Shown: positions 48,851 to 62,229, numbered from the stretch's first letter. The stretch: DNA of 64,000 bases from Girardinichthys multiradiatus (GCF_021462225.1 NC_061815.1:45729986-45793985), one strand, 5' to 3'. Program-made: numbers and translations. Notes: generated by a model from the letters alone, not told the origin.

Positions 48851-49124
48851 TCCCTCCCTATAGATTTACTCAAGGGGAGGGTGGGGAGGAGGCAGAGAAA
48901 GGGAGAGATTTTGGAGTGAGACGTGCTCCTGGTCTGCTCTCCTTCTCCCTCCTCACCCTTAGAAACACTCACCCATATGCATATAAACACCAACTTCTTC
49001 TTTCTCTATCCCTCAGCTCTTCTCCCTCGGTCGTACTTTGCAGATGTACTATCTCTCCACCAACATACGCCCCAAACACTGTGTTTGTCTGTGTGTGTGT
49101 GTTTTCCAAGGTCTGGGCAGAGCG

Positions 49125-49260
49125 TCTGGGAGGAGCAGAAGGAGAGCCATTAGCCCAGCAGTAATCAGATTAGAGAGACGTTAAAGGGGGATGTGAATTT
49201 AAACAGCCAGCAGAAAGAACAAGAGGAAAACCAGGAGGTGTTATTACGGTTGTTCATTAC
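49125..49260. promoter_or_regulatory. candidate conserved non-coding element
   Basis: Short unique stretch: gccattagcccagcagtaat, cagattagagagacgtt. Two ATTA-type cores close together. Confidence 0.22.
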
Positions 49261-49269
49261 TCATATGCT

Positions 49270-51890
49270 CCAGATATGCATGCTTATACACAGTACATGT
49301 TAAAGTGTGGTTTGCAAGGTGACTTTTGTATACAGCTTATATGCATTTCAGCAGTGGGTCAGTTTGTTTCCAGACTGTTACTTTATTGTAATGATCAAAA
49401 ACAATTGAGGATTGGTTTTAGAACATTTGAAGGTCAGATTTACATTTAGTCTGTTCTCTCATTACCTAAGAAACCAGAATGGAACGAAAATGGAAATTAA
49501 TGTACAGTAAAAACATGACTGAGAGTAAGGAAAATGGTTTTAATTTAGGCTATGGTGACGTTTAGGTGTGTATTTAGTATGCTCAAGGTTAGCTGTTTCT
49601 AGTCAGGTAATGCATTGTGGGTCCTCAGAGAAATGAATCTACATTTGTGTGTTTGAGAGTGTGTGTGCTTTATGCAAAGTGTGCAAGCTGTCAAAGATGA
49701 ATAATATGTGTTGGGATCTGAGCATTAGGTAATGAGCAGCATGCTGTGAGGTGAGGCGTAACACCCACCACCACCCCCACCCTGCCTTGTGCACCCATAC
49801 TGTTTACTTGTAAATACGAACACTTGTTTTGCTATTCTTGTGATGACCTGCATTTGTTCACTCACCACTGCCTCCAGTGAACGTAAAGAGCTTTCTTTGT
49901 TCCTAGAAAGCACAGAAACCAAAAACATTTGGTTGAACACCTTTTCTGGGCAATTCTCTGATATAAAAATGAAGAAGACGTATCTAAATGTGAGAGTGGC
50001 TCTGTTACTGCGCTGCCTGCTACATCCAGTGCCAAAAATACTTTGCCAAATCTTGTTGATTTATGTATTTAGTTTTTTAATTGACATCACAGATGTGTAC
50101 ATTTGTACGCTTAATTTTTCTTGCTCAAGGTTTAACTGTCAAAAAAATTCAGGGTGTGCTGGTGAAATTACGAAGGAGACCTTTAATGTCCTGTCTGATG
50201 CAATGCTTCACACCTTTTTGTTTTACTCTTCACAGCGAAACAGAATGTTTAGGCAGGGTGAAATCATCAAAGAATAAACTACTGTTATTTTCTTTTAATC
50301 AACCCACTCCCTATGCCATTAAAAGTGACTTTTTACTATCTCCATGACTGAAGTGAAGTAATTTGTCTTCAGCTGGATGTGACCAATATTTGTTAAAGTA
50401 AAAAAAAGATGCATTTTACACAACTAACTGTGGTGATCCTGAAGCATAAACTTCTTAAAACCTTCTGATTCTGACGAGGAATGGAAACTTTTACATTTAT
50501 TTCGGATAAGATTAGAATGCTGTAGAATTATAATTTTTTGTGCAGGTTTGAAATGTCGAAAGGCTTTTTGTAATAACACTGAAATAAATGCAATTATTTT
50601 ACTGTTTCAGCAGATTAACATAATAGATGATAGACTGGTATTCTTTGAAGTTGATTGCACATGAAATACTGCAGTTTGGACTTAATGTGTTTGCATAAAA
50701 GCCTGTTTTAATGTGTTATTGCCAGCCCCTGGGAAATATATGCCCAGGGCCTCCAGTTTTTTATATACGCATATGGGCTAAGAGAGTCAGCAAAATGTAG
50801 CATTTGAATTGCGTTACATAAATTAAAAAATGCAATGAAAATTGAAACCAAAATGGTTTCCTTTGGTTGCTGTGAGTTTGTGTCAGATCAGTTATCATGA
50901 GTAAACAACAAATGATCATTACTTCATTTTTAGGACATCTTTCTTCTTTCAAACATCTTGCCCAACCTACCTTTACAGTGTAGAGACAATTACATCTCAT
51001 GTAACTATTTTGAAAGCCATGCATGGACATTGCACACACATAGAAGGATGTTGAGATAACATTTGCAGGTCTTATGGATTTTGCCTGCAGTGGTATTGAC
51101 AGACGAGTCAATAAGCCAGCAGGGTAAAGACAAATCTAACTCACAATTCACTTAACATCGACTTGAGTGGAATTTCCTGGATTACACAGGGAAAAGAGCA
51201 ATGCAAGCCAAAATACCAGAACGCCATGTGTGATGTTGGTGGTATTCATGTGATGACTGACTAAAGCAAAAACCACTGCTACAAGACTCACTGAGCCTCT
51301 GTAACACCAGGTGTTGGCATTATAATCTGTGAACTGATAGATTTCATTGAAAAAGAATCAGTTTTGTGTGCACTATGTTTACTTTCTAGCAATGCATTTT
51401 ATCTAGTATTTATAGTATTTTATAACCTGTAACAGAACCTAAATGTTATCATAGCTCCAGTAAAGGTAAATAAATCATTTACCATTGATCTCTAGCTGAG
51501 GTTTAATGTAGTAATAGTAAGAAAAACTGTGTGTACATGGTTCAGTGTTTCTATAAACTCATTCAATACACTGATAAAATGGGAAACTTTTCTCAAAGAC
51601 AGTTTTTTAATTTGTCATGTGGCCTGAATAGTTTTTTTTATGGAACTTTTGTACTTATTCTTTGCATTCTGAACAGCTTGTGGGCTGAGAATTCACCATA
51701 TGTAGGGCTGTGAGAGTGCACCATTACTATTAAAAGATAGAGTCAACCGTTATAGATGTTTCTGCTGTTCATGTTAAGATGTGGAATCATAGTAGTTTAT
51801 CTATCTGTCTGGTTTAAGCCTGAATTAAAGACCTGTGTCTCTTGCTGAAATGTTGACCTTTGGGATTGTTTTATGGCAACAGATGCTGGG
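49270..51890. other. intergenic, no gene recognised
   Basis: AT-rich. The longest open frame (162 aa at 49789-50277) has no recognised domain or splice context and is treated as chance. Confidence 0.5.
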
Positions 51891-52041
51891 ATTGTTTTCT
51901 TGAGAGGTGAGAGATTTTGTTACATTACAACCACAAACTCTAATGTATTTTACTGAGGTATGTGTGATAGACCCACACCAAGTAGCATATAATTATAAAG
52001 TGGAAGGAAAATTCTAAAAGGTTTTCTTTTATTTACAAATA

Positions 52042-54774
52042 CTCGTACTCGTCGTCTTCCGCTTATCCAGGACCGGGTCGCGTGGGCAGCAGACTCAGCA
52101 GAGACGCCCAGACGTCCCTCTCCCCAGACACCTCCTCCAGCTCCTCTGGGTGGAGCCCAAGGCGTTCCCAGACCAGCCGAGAGACATAGTCCATCCAGTG
52201 TGTCCTGGGCCGTCCCCTGGACCTCCTCCCGGTGGGACGTGCCTGGAACACCTCCCGAGGAAGGCGTTCAGGAGGCATCCGGTATAGATGCCCGAGCCAC
52301 CTCAACTGGCTCCTCTTGATGTGGAGCAGCAGCGGCTCTACTCCGAGCCCCTCCAGGATGGTCAAGTTCCTCGTCCTATCTCAAAGGGAGTGCCCGGCCA
52401 CCCTACGGAGGAAGCTCATTTCAGCCGCTTGTATCCGGGATCTCATTCTTTCGGTCATGACCCAAAGTTCATGGCCATAGGTGGGGGTAGGAACGTAGAC
52501 CGACCGGTAAATCGAGAGCTTAGCTTTTCGGCTCAGCTCTCACTTCACCACAACAGTGCCCCCATTACTGCGGCAGCCGCACCAATCCGTCTGTCGATCT
52601 CCCGCTCCATTCTTCCCTCACTCGTGAACAAGACCCCGAAATACTTAAACTCCTCCACTTGAGGCAGGAACTCCCCTCCAACCTGAAGAGGGCAAGCCAC
52701 CTTTTTCCATTAGAGAACCATGGCCTCGGACTTGGAGGAGCTGACCTTCATCCCAAGCGGTCCACACTCGGCTGCGAACCGCCACAGCGCATGTTGTAGG
52801 TCTTGGCTAGAGGGGGCCAGCAGGACCACGTCATCTGCAAAAAGAAGAGACTTAATCCACTGGTCCCCAAACCCAACCCGCTCCGGCCCTTGGCTGCGCC
52901 TAGAAATCCTGTCCATAAAAGTTATGAACAGGACCGGTGACAAAGGGCAGCCCTGCCGGAGTCCAACATGCACCGGGAACAGGTCCGACTTAGTGCCGGC
53001 AATGCGAACCAAACTCCTCCTCCGCTCGCACAGGGACCCTGTACGAACGGCCCTAATAAAGGGACCCCAGTTCCATACTCCTGGATCACCCCCTACAGGG
53101 CCTCACGAGGGACACAGTCGAATGCTTTCTCCAGCTCCACAAAACACATGTGGACCGGTTGGGCAAACTCCCATGAACCCTCGAGTACCCTTTAGAGGGT
53201 ATAGAGCTGGTTCAGTGTTCCACGGCCAGGACGAAAACCACACTGCTCTTCCTGAAGCCAAGGTTTGACTATCGGCCAGACTCTCCTCTCCAATACCCTG
53301 GCGTAGGCCTTACCAGGGAGGCTGAGGAGTGTGATCCACCTGTAGTTTGAACACACCCTCCTGTCCCCCTACTTATGAAGGGGGACCACCACCCCAGTCT
53401 GCCAATCCAGAGGCACTGTCCCCGACCGCCATGCAATGTTGAAGATGCGTGTCAACCATGACAGCCCCACAACATCCAGACACTCAAGGTACTCAGGGCG
53501 GATCTCATCCACCCCCGAAGCCCTGCCACCACGGAGCTTTTAACCACCTCGGTGACTTCAGCCTGCGTGGTGAAAGAGTCCAACCCCGAGTCCCAGCCTC
53601 TGTTTCCACCAGGAAATGCGTGATGGCAGGATTGAGGAGATCCTCGAAGTACTCCTTCCACCGCCTGATAATGTCCCCAGTCGAGGTCAGCAGCTCCCCA
53701 CCCCCACAGTGTTGAGGAAGCACTGCTTCCTCCTCCTGAGGCGCCGGACGGTTTGCCAGAATCGCTTCGAGGCCAACCGGTAGTCCTTCTCCATGGCCTC
53801 ACCAAACTCCTCCCAGGCCCGAGTTTTTGCATCTGCCACCACCCAGGCCACGGCACGCTTGGCCTCACGGTACCCGTCAGCCGCCTCAGGAGTCCCACAA
53901 GCCAACCACAGCCGATAGGACTCCTTCTTCAGCTTGACAGCGTCCCTTACTGTCGGTGTCCACCACCGGGTTCTGGGATTGCCGCCACGACAGGCACCAC
54001 AGACCTTACGGCCGCAGCTATGGGCTGCAGCATCGACAATAGATGCGGAGAACATGGTCCACTCGGACTCTATGTCCCCGTCACATCCCTCGGGATCTGG
54101 TCAAAGCTCTCCCGGAGGTGGGAGTTGAATACATCCCTGGCCAAGGGCTCCGTCAGATGTTCCCAGCAGACCCTCACTATGCGCTTGGGCCTGCCAAGTC
54201 TGTCCGGCTTTCATCTCCTCCAGCGGATCCAACTCACCACCAGGTGGTGATCAGTGGACAGCTCAGCCCCTCTCTTCACCCGAGTGTCCAAAACATGTGG
54301 CCGAAGGTCTGATGATATGACAACAAAGTCGATCATCGACCTCCTGCCTAGGGTGTCCTGGTGCCAAGTGCACTGATGGACACCCTTATGTTTGAACATG
54401 GTGTTCATTATGGACAATCCGTGACTAGCACAGAAGTCCAATAACAAAATAGCGGACGAAGGAGCCTGAGCTTGTGCGGGAGGTCGAGAGATATCGACTA
54501 GAAATAGTCGGGCTCGCCTCCACGCACAGCGTGGGCTCTGGAACCTTTCTCCTCGAGAGGGGCTGGAGTCTCTTCTACTCTGGAGTGGCCCACGGGGAGA
54601 ACCGGCGGGCTGGTGTGGGTTTGCTCGTTGCCCCCTAGCTCAGCCGTCTCGTGTTGGGGTTTACCCCAGTGGATGAGAGGGTTGCATTCCTGCGCCTTCA
54701 GGTTGGGGAGAGGTCTCTGACTGTCATTTCGGCCTATGGGCCGAGTGGTAGTGCAGAGTACCCGGCATTCTTGG
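52042..54774 (-). mobile_element. LINE (non-LTR retrotransposon) with 5' inversion
   Basis: On the minus strand from 54447 down to 52042 lie: the endonuclease C-terminal part (FVVISSDLRPHVLDTRVKRG, TDHHLVVSW), a linker (CGRKVCGACRGGNPRTRWWT), the reverse transcriptase (VGLRQGCPLSPVLF, SLLFADDVVLLAPSS) and a C-terminal domain ending RLGLHPEELEEVSGERDVWA. Stops and frameshifts break it. The segment 54455-54774 is the endonuclease N-terminal part in the opposite (+) orientation (ERYRLEIVGLASTHSVGSGT, VISAYGPSGSAEYPAFLD). A 7-bp duplication, acaaata, flanks the whole at 52035-52041 and 54775-54781. Clade not assigned. Confidence 0.88.
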
Positions 54775-55472
54775 ACAAATAAAATTGTGAAAAGTGTGGT
54801 GTGAATTTGTATCAAGTGCACTGTATTCTTATACCTTTAAAGAAATCCAATACATCCAACTGGCCTCAGAGATCACCTAATTAGTAAATAGATGCAGCTT
54901 GTGAGTAATTTAATCTCAGTATAAATACAGCTGTTCTGGGAAGGGATCAGAAGTTTGGTAGGGGACATCAGTGAATAAACAGCCTAATGAAGACCAAGGA
55001 AGATAGTTAAGGGATAAAGTTGTGGAACATTTTAAAGCAGAGATAGGGCATAAAATAAAATAAGCTTTGAGCACCTCATGGAGCTCTGTTCAATACATCA
55101 TCTGTGATTAGAAAGAGAATGGCAAGACATGGTCATCCACCTAAACTGACAGACCGCACACGCAGAACATTAATCAGTGAAGCAACCAGGAGACCCGTGG
55201 TAACTCTGGTGGAGCTGTAAACCACCACAGCTCAGGTGGGAAAATCGGTCGGGAGGACAGCTATTAGTTTTGCACTCCACAAAACTTGACTTGAGAGAAG
55301 AATGATGTTTTGAGTTTCTTCAGCATTCACAGAGAAGTTGGTCAGATTTGACAGGAAAATGGAAGGAGCTAAATACATGGTAACCCTGGATGGAAACCTA
55401 TTAGAGGCTGTAAAAAAGTTGAGACTAAGGAGGAGGTTTACCTTCAACCAGAACAATAACACTAAACATATA

Positions 55473-57085
55473 CAGGTCCTTCTCAAAATATTAGCATATT
55501 GCGATAAAGTTCATCATTTTCTATAATGTCGTGATGAAAATTTAACGTTCATATATTTTAGATTAATTGCATACTAACTGAAATATTTCAGGTCTTTTAT
55601 TGTCTTAATACGGATGATTTTGGCATACAGCTCATGAAAACCCAAAATTCCTATCTCACAAAATTAGCATATCATTAAAAGGGTCTCTAAACGAGCTATG
55701 AACCTAATCATCTGAATCAACGAGTTAACTCTAAACACCTGCAAAAGATTCCTGAGGCCTTTAAAACTCCCAGCCTGGTTCATCACTCAAAACCCCAATC
55801 ATGGGTAAGACTGCCGACCTGACTGCTGTCCAGAAGGCCACTATTGACACCCTCAAGCAAGAGGGTAAGACACAGAAAGAAATTTCTGAACGAATAGGCT
55901 GTTCCCAGAGTGCTGTATCAAGGCATCTCAGTGGGAAGTCTGTGGGAAGGAAAAAGTGTGGCAGAAAACGCTGCACAATGAGAAGAGGTGACCGGACCCT
56001 GAGGAAGATTGTGGAGAAGGGCCGATTCTAGACCTTGGGGGACCTGCGGAAGCAGTGGACTGAGTCTGGAGTAGAAACATCCAGAGCCACCGTGCACAGG
56101 CGTGTGCAGGAAATGGGCTACAGGTGCCGCATTCCCCAGGTCAAGCCACTTTTGAACCAGAAACAGCGGCAGAAGCGCCTGACCTGGGCTACAGAGAAGC
56201 AGCACTGGACTGTTGCTCAGTGGTCCAAAGTACTTTTTTCGGATGAAAGCAAATTCTGCATGTCATTTGGAAATCAAGGTGCCAGAGTCTGGAGGAAGAC
56301 TGGGGAGAAGGAAATGCCAAAATGCCAGAAGTCCAGTGTCAAGTACCCACAGTCAGTGATGGTCTGGGGTGCCGTGTCAGCTGCTGGTGTTGGTCCACTG
56401 TGTTTTATCAAGGGCAGGGTCAATGCAGCTAGCTATCAGGAGATTTTGGAGCACTTCATGCTTCCATCTGCTGAAAAGCTTTATGGAGATGAAGATTTCA
56501 TTTTTCAGCACGACCTGGCACCTGCTCACAGTGCCAAAACCACTGGTAAATGGTTTACTGACCATGGTATCACTGTGCTCAATTGGCCTGCCAACTCTCC
56601 TGACCTGAACCCCATAGAGAATCTGTGGGATATTGTGAAGAGAACGTTGAGAGACTCAAGACCCAACACTCTGGATGAGCTAAAGGCCGCTATCGAAGCA
56701 TCCTGGGCCTCCATAAGACCTCAGCAGTGCCACAGGCTGATTGCCTCCATGCCACGCCGCATTGAAGCAGTCATTTCTGCAAAAGGATTCCCGACCAAGT
56801 ATTGAGTGCATAACTGTACATGATTATTTGAAGGTTGACGTTTTTTGTATTAAAAACACTTTTCTTTTATTGGTCGGATGAAATATGCTAATTTTGTGAG
56901 ATAGGAGGAATTTTGGGTTTTCATGAGCTGTATGCCAAAATCATCCGTATTAAGACAATAAAAGACCTGAAATATTTCAGTTAGTGTGCAATGAATCTAA
57001 AATATATGAATGTTAAATTTTCATCATGACATTATGGAAAATAATGAACTTTATCACAATATGCTAATATTTTAAGAAGGACCTG
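55473..57085 (+). mobile_element. Tc1/mariner DD34E element with long inverted repeats
   Basis: 1613 bp between TA at 55471-55472 and 57086-57087. Inverted repeats of about 210 bp start caggtccttctcaaaatatt and its near-complement at the other end. It is inserted in the older Tc1 copy: the sequences on either side join cleanly. Confidence 0.92.
55801..56805 (+). pseudogene. DD34E transposase, one in-frame TAG (334 codons)
   Basis: Cut-and-paste transposase. Starts MGKTADLTAVQKATIDTLKQ with a HTH containing ERIGCSQSAVSRHLSG, then RRGDRTLRKIVEKGRF. A TAG stands at 56029-56031, where relatives have Gln (a CAG to TAG change), and the same frame resumes at once with TLGDLRKQW. The catalytic core is whole: LFSDESKF, FQHDLAPAHS, NPIENLWDIV with 34 residues between Asp and Glu. 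It ends AKGFPTKY. Only this one defect is seen. Confidence 0.9.
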
Positions 57086-57798
57086 TACAACACAATGGTT
57101 TAGTTCAAAGCAGACTCACTTTTCATAACCAAAAATGGAGCCCGACTGTGAATCCAGTTAGAGTATGTGGCAGGACTTAAAAATGTACCTTAGCAGATGC
57201 CCTTTAACTCATCTGACTGATATTGAGCTGCTATGCAAAGAAGAATTGGCCAAAAGTGTATGCTCTAGATGTACAAAGCTGGTAGAAACATACCCCAAGA
57301 CATCCAGTTGTAAATGCATCAATAGATGGATCTACAAAATCTTGACTCAGGGGCCTGAATAAAAATGCAAACCACAATTCTCAGATTTTTACTTGAAAAA
57401 AGTGTTAAAAACCAAGAATCATTTTCTTTGCACTGTGATATCCCACAAATATGTATGTTGTTCCATCAGATTAAATCTTAATAAAATACACAGATCTTAG
57501 TGGTGGTAATGTGATGAACTGTAAAAAGTTAAAGGAATACGAAACATTTCCCAGGCACTATTAGAAATACTAATAAAATCAACACTCAACATTTTCCTCT
57601 TAATCTTGATTTCGATTTTTTTTTACCGAAAGACAAATGTATTGAAATTTCCCTTTTCCTGGTTTATTAGGAAACAGTTCATCAGTCATTTGGTATTATT
57701 CATCTTATTTAATCATGGCTCAATTTATCAGGTCCTTTGTTGAACTTCTTAACTAAAAGGAAAATAAATGGATTTTGGCCAACTGTCCAGCAGCCCTG

Positions 57799-57813
57799 TT
57801 CCAGGGGGCGCGA
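57799..57813 (+). promoter_or_regulatory. candidate CTCF site (strong motif)
   Basis: CCAGGGGGCGCGAG, an exact match to the strongest CTCF core (CCAGGGGGCGC), in unique sequence 22 kb upstream of phox2b and just outside the transposon nest. Confidence 0.5.
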
Positions 57814-57814
57814 G

Positions 57815-60800
57815 GTCAACCAAATAAAGAATTCAAAGGTTGGCTTAAAAGCAAGGACAGTTTGGGGCTTTTAGAAGATGTTACACATTTATATTATATC
57901 AGATCTGCTTATTAAATATATTTGAGACTAATAATAACGAATAATATTGTATCATATGTTCGCTGAGTAAACATTATCATAGAGGAAACACAACTTAGAA
58001 TTTTCTGAAATCTCAGTTTACTTCTCAATGCGGTATAAGCCGGTTTATTGTTTATTATATATGAAGAAAGATAAAAGTATTATTGTTAGCAACACTTTAG
58101 CCTAAAGGATAAAGCCTCCCTTTTATGTTACATGTTAAGGCAGGAGAAACCCAGAAATGTTTGGCAAACTGACACCTTGTGAAATCATTAACCTTTTTCC
58201 TGCCAGCTGTCCAGAAGGAAATTCACCACACAGACGTCAGAAAGTGTCTGAAAAGGATTGTTTGGATGTTTGAATTGGACGTTATCAGCGGAGGTCGAAG
58301 ATTTAAAGAAGGTGACAAGTGATAAGACAAGACTAGAAAAGAGGAAAAGCACTTTACAGCTGAACAGAAATATCCTGCTTTTTTTTTTTTTCTTTAGGCA
58401 AATTTCAAAATCTCGAGTTACCAGGAACAATATGATCTACCTGTAATTAATACTGCATTGTAATGTGAGTATCCCTTAGCTATCTCTCTAGAAAGTGCCG
58501 AGGGTCAGCTCACCCCACGCACTAAGCTGCAGGGTGAAAATGTGTATGGGAAACAGAGGTACAATTTCCTAAAACTTTCTCTTCAGCATTACTACTTGAA
58601 CGGGAGAGAGTGGCCATTAATCCTCCACCTACTGGATTCGATATTCATCCATCTTTTTTTCTTAAAGACAACAGGTATTCTGGGATATGTAGTGAATCAC
58701 CAGATAAGGCAGATGGAGTATAATTTTTCTCACCTGCTAGAATGAATTACAGTCGATCATCACAAATATTAAATCTGCTGCACACAACAGTTATATAATT
58801 TAAATTCTCAGTTTGGTTTTATTAAAGGGAACAAGAACAATTTGTATGCACACAAAGTCATATAACTATTTTTTTTCCTTTTGTTTCCAGCCAAAGGTCC
58901 AGTCAGTGACCTATTTGAGTCATGCAGCAGTGACCCCCCGTGCCCCCTTACACCACCACCGTGGCCCGTCCTTTTGCCCCACTCCCCTCCAGAATGCTGA
59001 GGCATCACTGCTTCTGAGCACACAGTCCAGCAGCACCCCCTGACCCCGCGCTGTTCCCCATTATAGAGCAGTCAGAAAGCTTTTAGGGGCTCCGGTAACG
59101 CTGAAAGATTGATGGCGTAAAATGGGGTGGAGGAGGGGGGAAGAGCAGGTGGTTAAGAAGAGAATGTCCTGCTTAATGGGTTGCCAGGAATGTAATTCAA
59201 TAATTATGAAAAGTGACTCAGGAGAGCTGGCTGGATGGATGGGTGGCAGGATGGCTGCTGAGGGAGGTGGGGAGCTGCTCCAGTTTTCATGCCTGAACAT
59301 CCTCAAAGCAACAGAAACAGGTGAGCAGATTTCTCGCTCCCAGAGTAAGAACTGCATCATCATAATTTAACCATGCTTTTTACACTGTAGTGTTGAACTT
59401 GCCTAGTTACATAATTAGTTATAAAAACTGTTAAAAATATCTCTTTATTTAATCAAAATAATACATCTTAATAAACTGTGTGTGCTGATAAGCCACTAAT
59501 GTTTGTTCCCAACATTTAGGGAACAAAGTGTGCAGTTAGGTAAAGCTAAAATGTGCAGTCTTCAGTACGGACAGAAGTTCCTTTGTGGTGAAAGAATAAC
59601 ACATCTTCATTAAAAGATACAAATATCACAATGTGAAAAATGTTTGCATTCAGTTTTGTAATCCAATAAAATTGCATCAAAATGTGATTAATGTTCTATT
59701 CAGAATATAGTATGTTCAGAAATATCATGAAAAAAATCCTACGTTTGTAGATAAAAGTCTACTTTTCTTAAAGTTACTGTAACTATTAGTTTGTTTTCAA
59801 TATGATTTGTAATCATTCAAATTCTCTGAAAACGAATGATTATGCCACTTTACATATGGTACAAATCCGAATCAATTTCTTTATACTGTTCTCACAGGAA
59901 TCAATTTTTTATTTTTATCTCTCTTAAACTGCATTAAAGATCCATGTAAATAAATGTAAAGCAATAATATGTAATTATGGTTTTATTAACTGTCGTTTTA
60001 GTGGAAAGTTCAAATGCTTGAGGTGAAAAATTACTTATTTTATTATCCACAGGTGGGTATTTTAAATATGTGCAGAAAAAGTATGATAATACAGATATAT
60101 GATGATTCAGCGTGTTTTGTTTTTCAATTTATGCTAACCACTAATAATTAATTTCAAAAGTTGTAAAAGCATCCTGAATAGATGTATGTTTTAAAACTTT
60201 AAGATTATATGATCAGGTACTGTAGTACCTACTTTCACTCACTGTAATGCACTTACTAATTGAATTTGTTTTGAGGGCTCTGTTTTAATGTTATTTACAG
60301 GACAGCTGATGTGAAACACCAAATTATAACTGAGTTTATGACTTATAAAAGGATGGGACAAAACTATCCAGGGGTCCAATGATGATTCAGTGGTTCCTTC
60401 AGATTAACTCCTGCTGGCTAACTGAGCTGAACCACATATTCTTCCATTGTCAGGTGAGTTATCCACCTTTGAAGATACAGATCCATGGATGTGTAACATC
60501 TCAGATAACATTTTGGGTTGGAGGTACTTGAGAGAAAACCACTCTAGATATAATAAGATGGAAGATCAGCTGATGTTGACCTCTGATGTTTTCACTTCAG
60601 TTCTTTTAGTGCCTCCTGCCTGCACTTAGTAAAGCACTTTGTAATTGCTGATTTTGAGTGCAGTTTACATTAGATACTGAAGACATATGCAATGCCTTTT
60701 TTTCAAACTGAGCCCATTAGCCAGTGAAGATGCTAAATCTTCTGATGCATTACAGAAAGTTATGCAGAGAAAGGAGCTGTGGTTGGTTTGTGTTAAACAC

Positions 60801-61140
60801 ATGTTGGAACATCCAGGCCTTCACCAGCCTTACTGCCAAGGCGATAGTATTTCAACTGTCATGTAAAAGTAAATTCTTGAATATGAAATGAAACTGGTCC
60901 TGCAATAGTTACAAATATGAATGAAATAATTTGGAAATGTGTGAAAGATTTATTGCAAAGCTTTGGATAGCTACAAATGTAGGTTGCTATCCCCATACCA
61001 ATATGAAGCTATCTGAACATGTTCAAAGCAGCTTTATAATCTAATACTTTACTAAGTTTTTAAATAAACAATTTTCTTGAGACTTTAACATTTAAGCTAA
61101 CAGATTACATGGTCACAAATCCTCCCATGCTTGAAAACAC
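57815..61140. other. intergenic, no gene recognised
   Basis: AT-rich unique sequence apart from the candidate element at 59040-59235. Poly(T) near 58379-58391. No coding signal. Confidence 0.5.
59040..59235. promoter_or_regulatory. candidate conserved non-coding element
   Basis: Unique stretch with ccccattatagagcagtcag, gaaagattgatggcg and attcaataattatgaaaag. Confidence 0.25.
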
Positions 61141-61149
61141 ATGGATGAT

Positions 61150-61610
61150 TTTTTTCATCAGGGACAGTGAAGCTGACCAGTTTTGATGGACAGACGGATG
61201 AATGTAAAAACAAAGCAATCATGGAAGAAAACCTGTCAGCTGTGAAAGAATTGACCCCAAACATACAGCCGGACCTACGTGGTTTACATCAAAGCATATT
61301 TATCTTAGAATGGCCCATTCAAAGCCCAGAAGTTAATTGAGAATCTGTAGCAAGACTTGAGAACAGATGTTAATAGATGCTCTCCATCCAATTTGCCTGA
61401 GTTTAAACTATTTTGCAAACAAGGAGTAAAAATGTCCATCTGTAGAGTGATACCCCAAAAGTATTGACTCAGGAAGAGCTGGTTATAAGATTGTTGTTTT
61501 GTAACAAATTTGAAAAAAAAACCAACCTGAAAACATTCCCTTCTTTTTTCCAATAATGCACAACTTTGTGTCGGTGTATCAAGTATCCCTCCAGTCAGTT
61601 GTAGCAGAAG
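61150..61610 (+). mobile_element. Tc1-like fragment
   Basis: Keeps atcatggaagaaaacctgtc, ccaaacatacagccggacct, tagaatggcccattcaaagc and ttgactcagg in the family order. The 5' half is lost; no open frame. Confidence 0.6.
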
Positions 61611-62229
61611 GCCATTCAGACTGAGCCAGGCTCTGCTGTTTCTTCCTGGTGAAATCGAGTTTTCCTTTCCACTGTCGCCACATTTGAAGGATTGCTTCAC
61701 CTATTTCCTTCACTTTTTCTAGTTCTTTTCTTGTTTATTTGTCACTCATCAGTTAGTTTTAGTTTATTTGCAGCTATGAAAAGCTACAGAATCTGCATTC
61801 CTGTTTTTGTCTCAGTAGAAGCTGAAAGTTTACTTTGTCTGACGTGTTTGTAGTATTTTCCAAAGTTTTAGGAAAATGTTAATGCAATATTCCAAAATGC
61901 AAAAATAATAAAACACTTGTGTTTTTTCTTCCTTTTTTATTGTTTGTTGGGCTTTTGTTGATGTTTTTATCTACTGTATACTTCCTCATTTCCTCATTTC
62001 AGTATGTACCCACTTACTTACCACATTTACCAGGCACACAATAAAGTGTCTACTGTGCAAGAGCAGTGTTTTGCAGTTTTGATGTGATTTGCAAACTGTA
62101 GCATATACATCTGACCCCAGTATGTCAATAAAGCCCTTCTCCAGTTGGTGAAAGTCTTTTATTCTGCTTCTACTCATCTTTCATCTGCTGTATTACATCC
62201 CTCCTCTCTCTATCCAGGGTCTACTTTTG

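Larger units (their letters stand above)
51900..57545 (+). mobile_element. decayed Tc1-like element, host of two later insertions
   Basis: Three pieces read in order: 51900-52041 (terminal phrase ttacattacaaccacaaact), 54782-55470 (HTH region, ttgaccttcaaccagaac at the catalytic region), and 57088-57545 (C-terminal DIELLCKEELAK and the inverted end). They are separated by a LINE and by a DD34E element. Confidence 0.75.

Noticed and set aside
49789..50277. 162-codon plus-strand frame
   Set aside because: No family, no splice context, AT-rich chance frame.
52720..54312. Long plus-strand frames (up to 182 codons)
   Set aside because: Antisense to the LINE endonuclease and reverse-transcriptase region; the recognisable motifs are on the minus strand.
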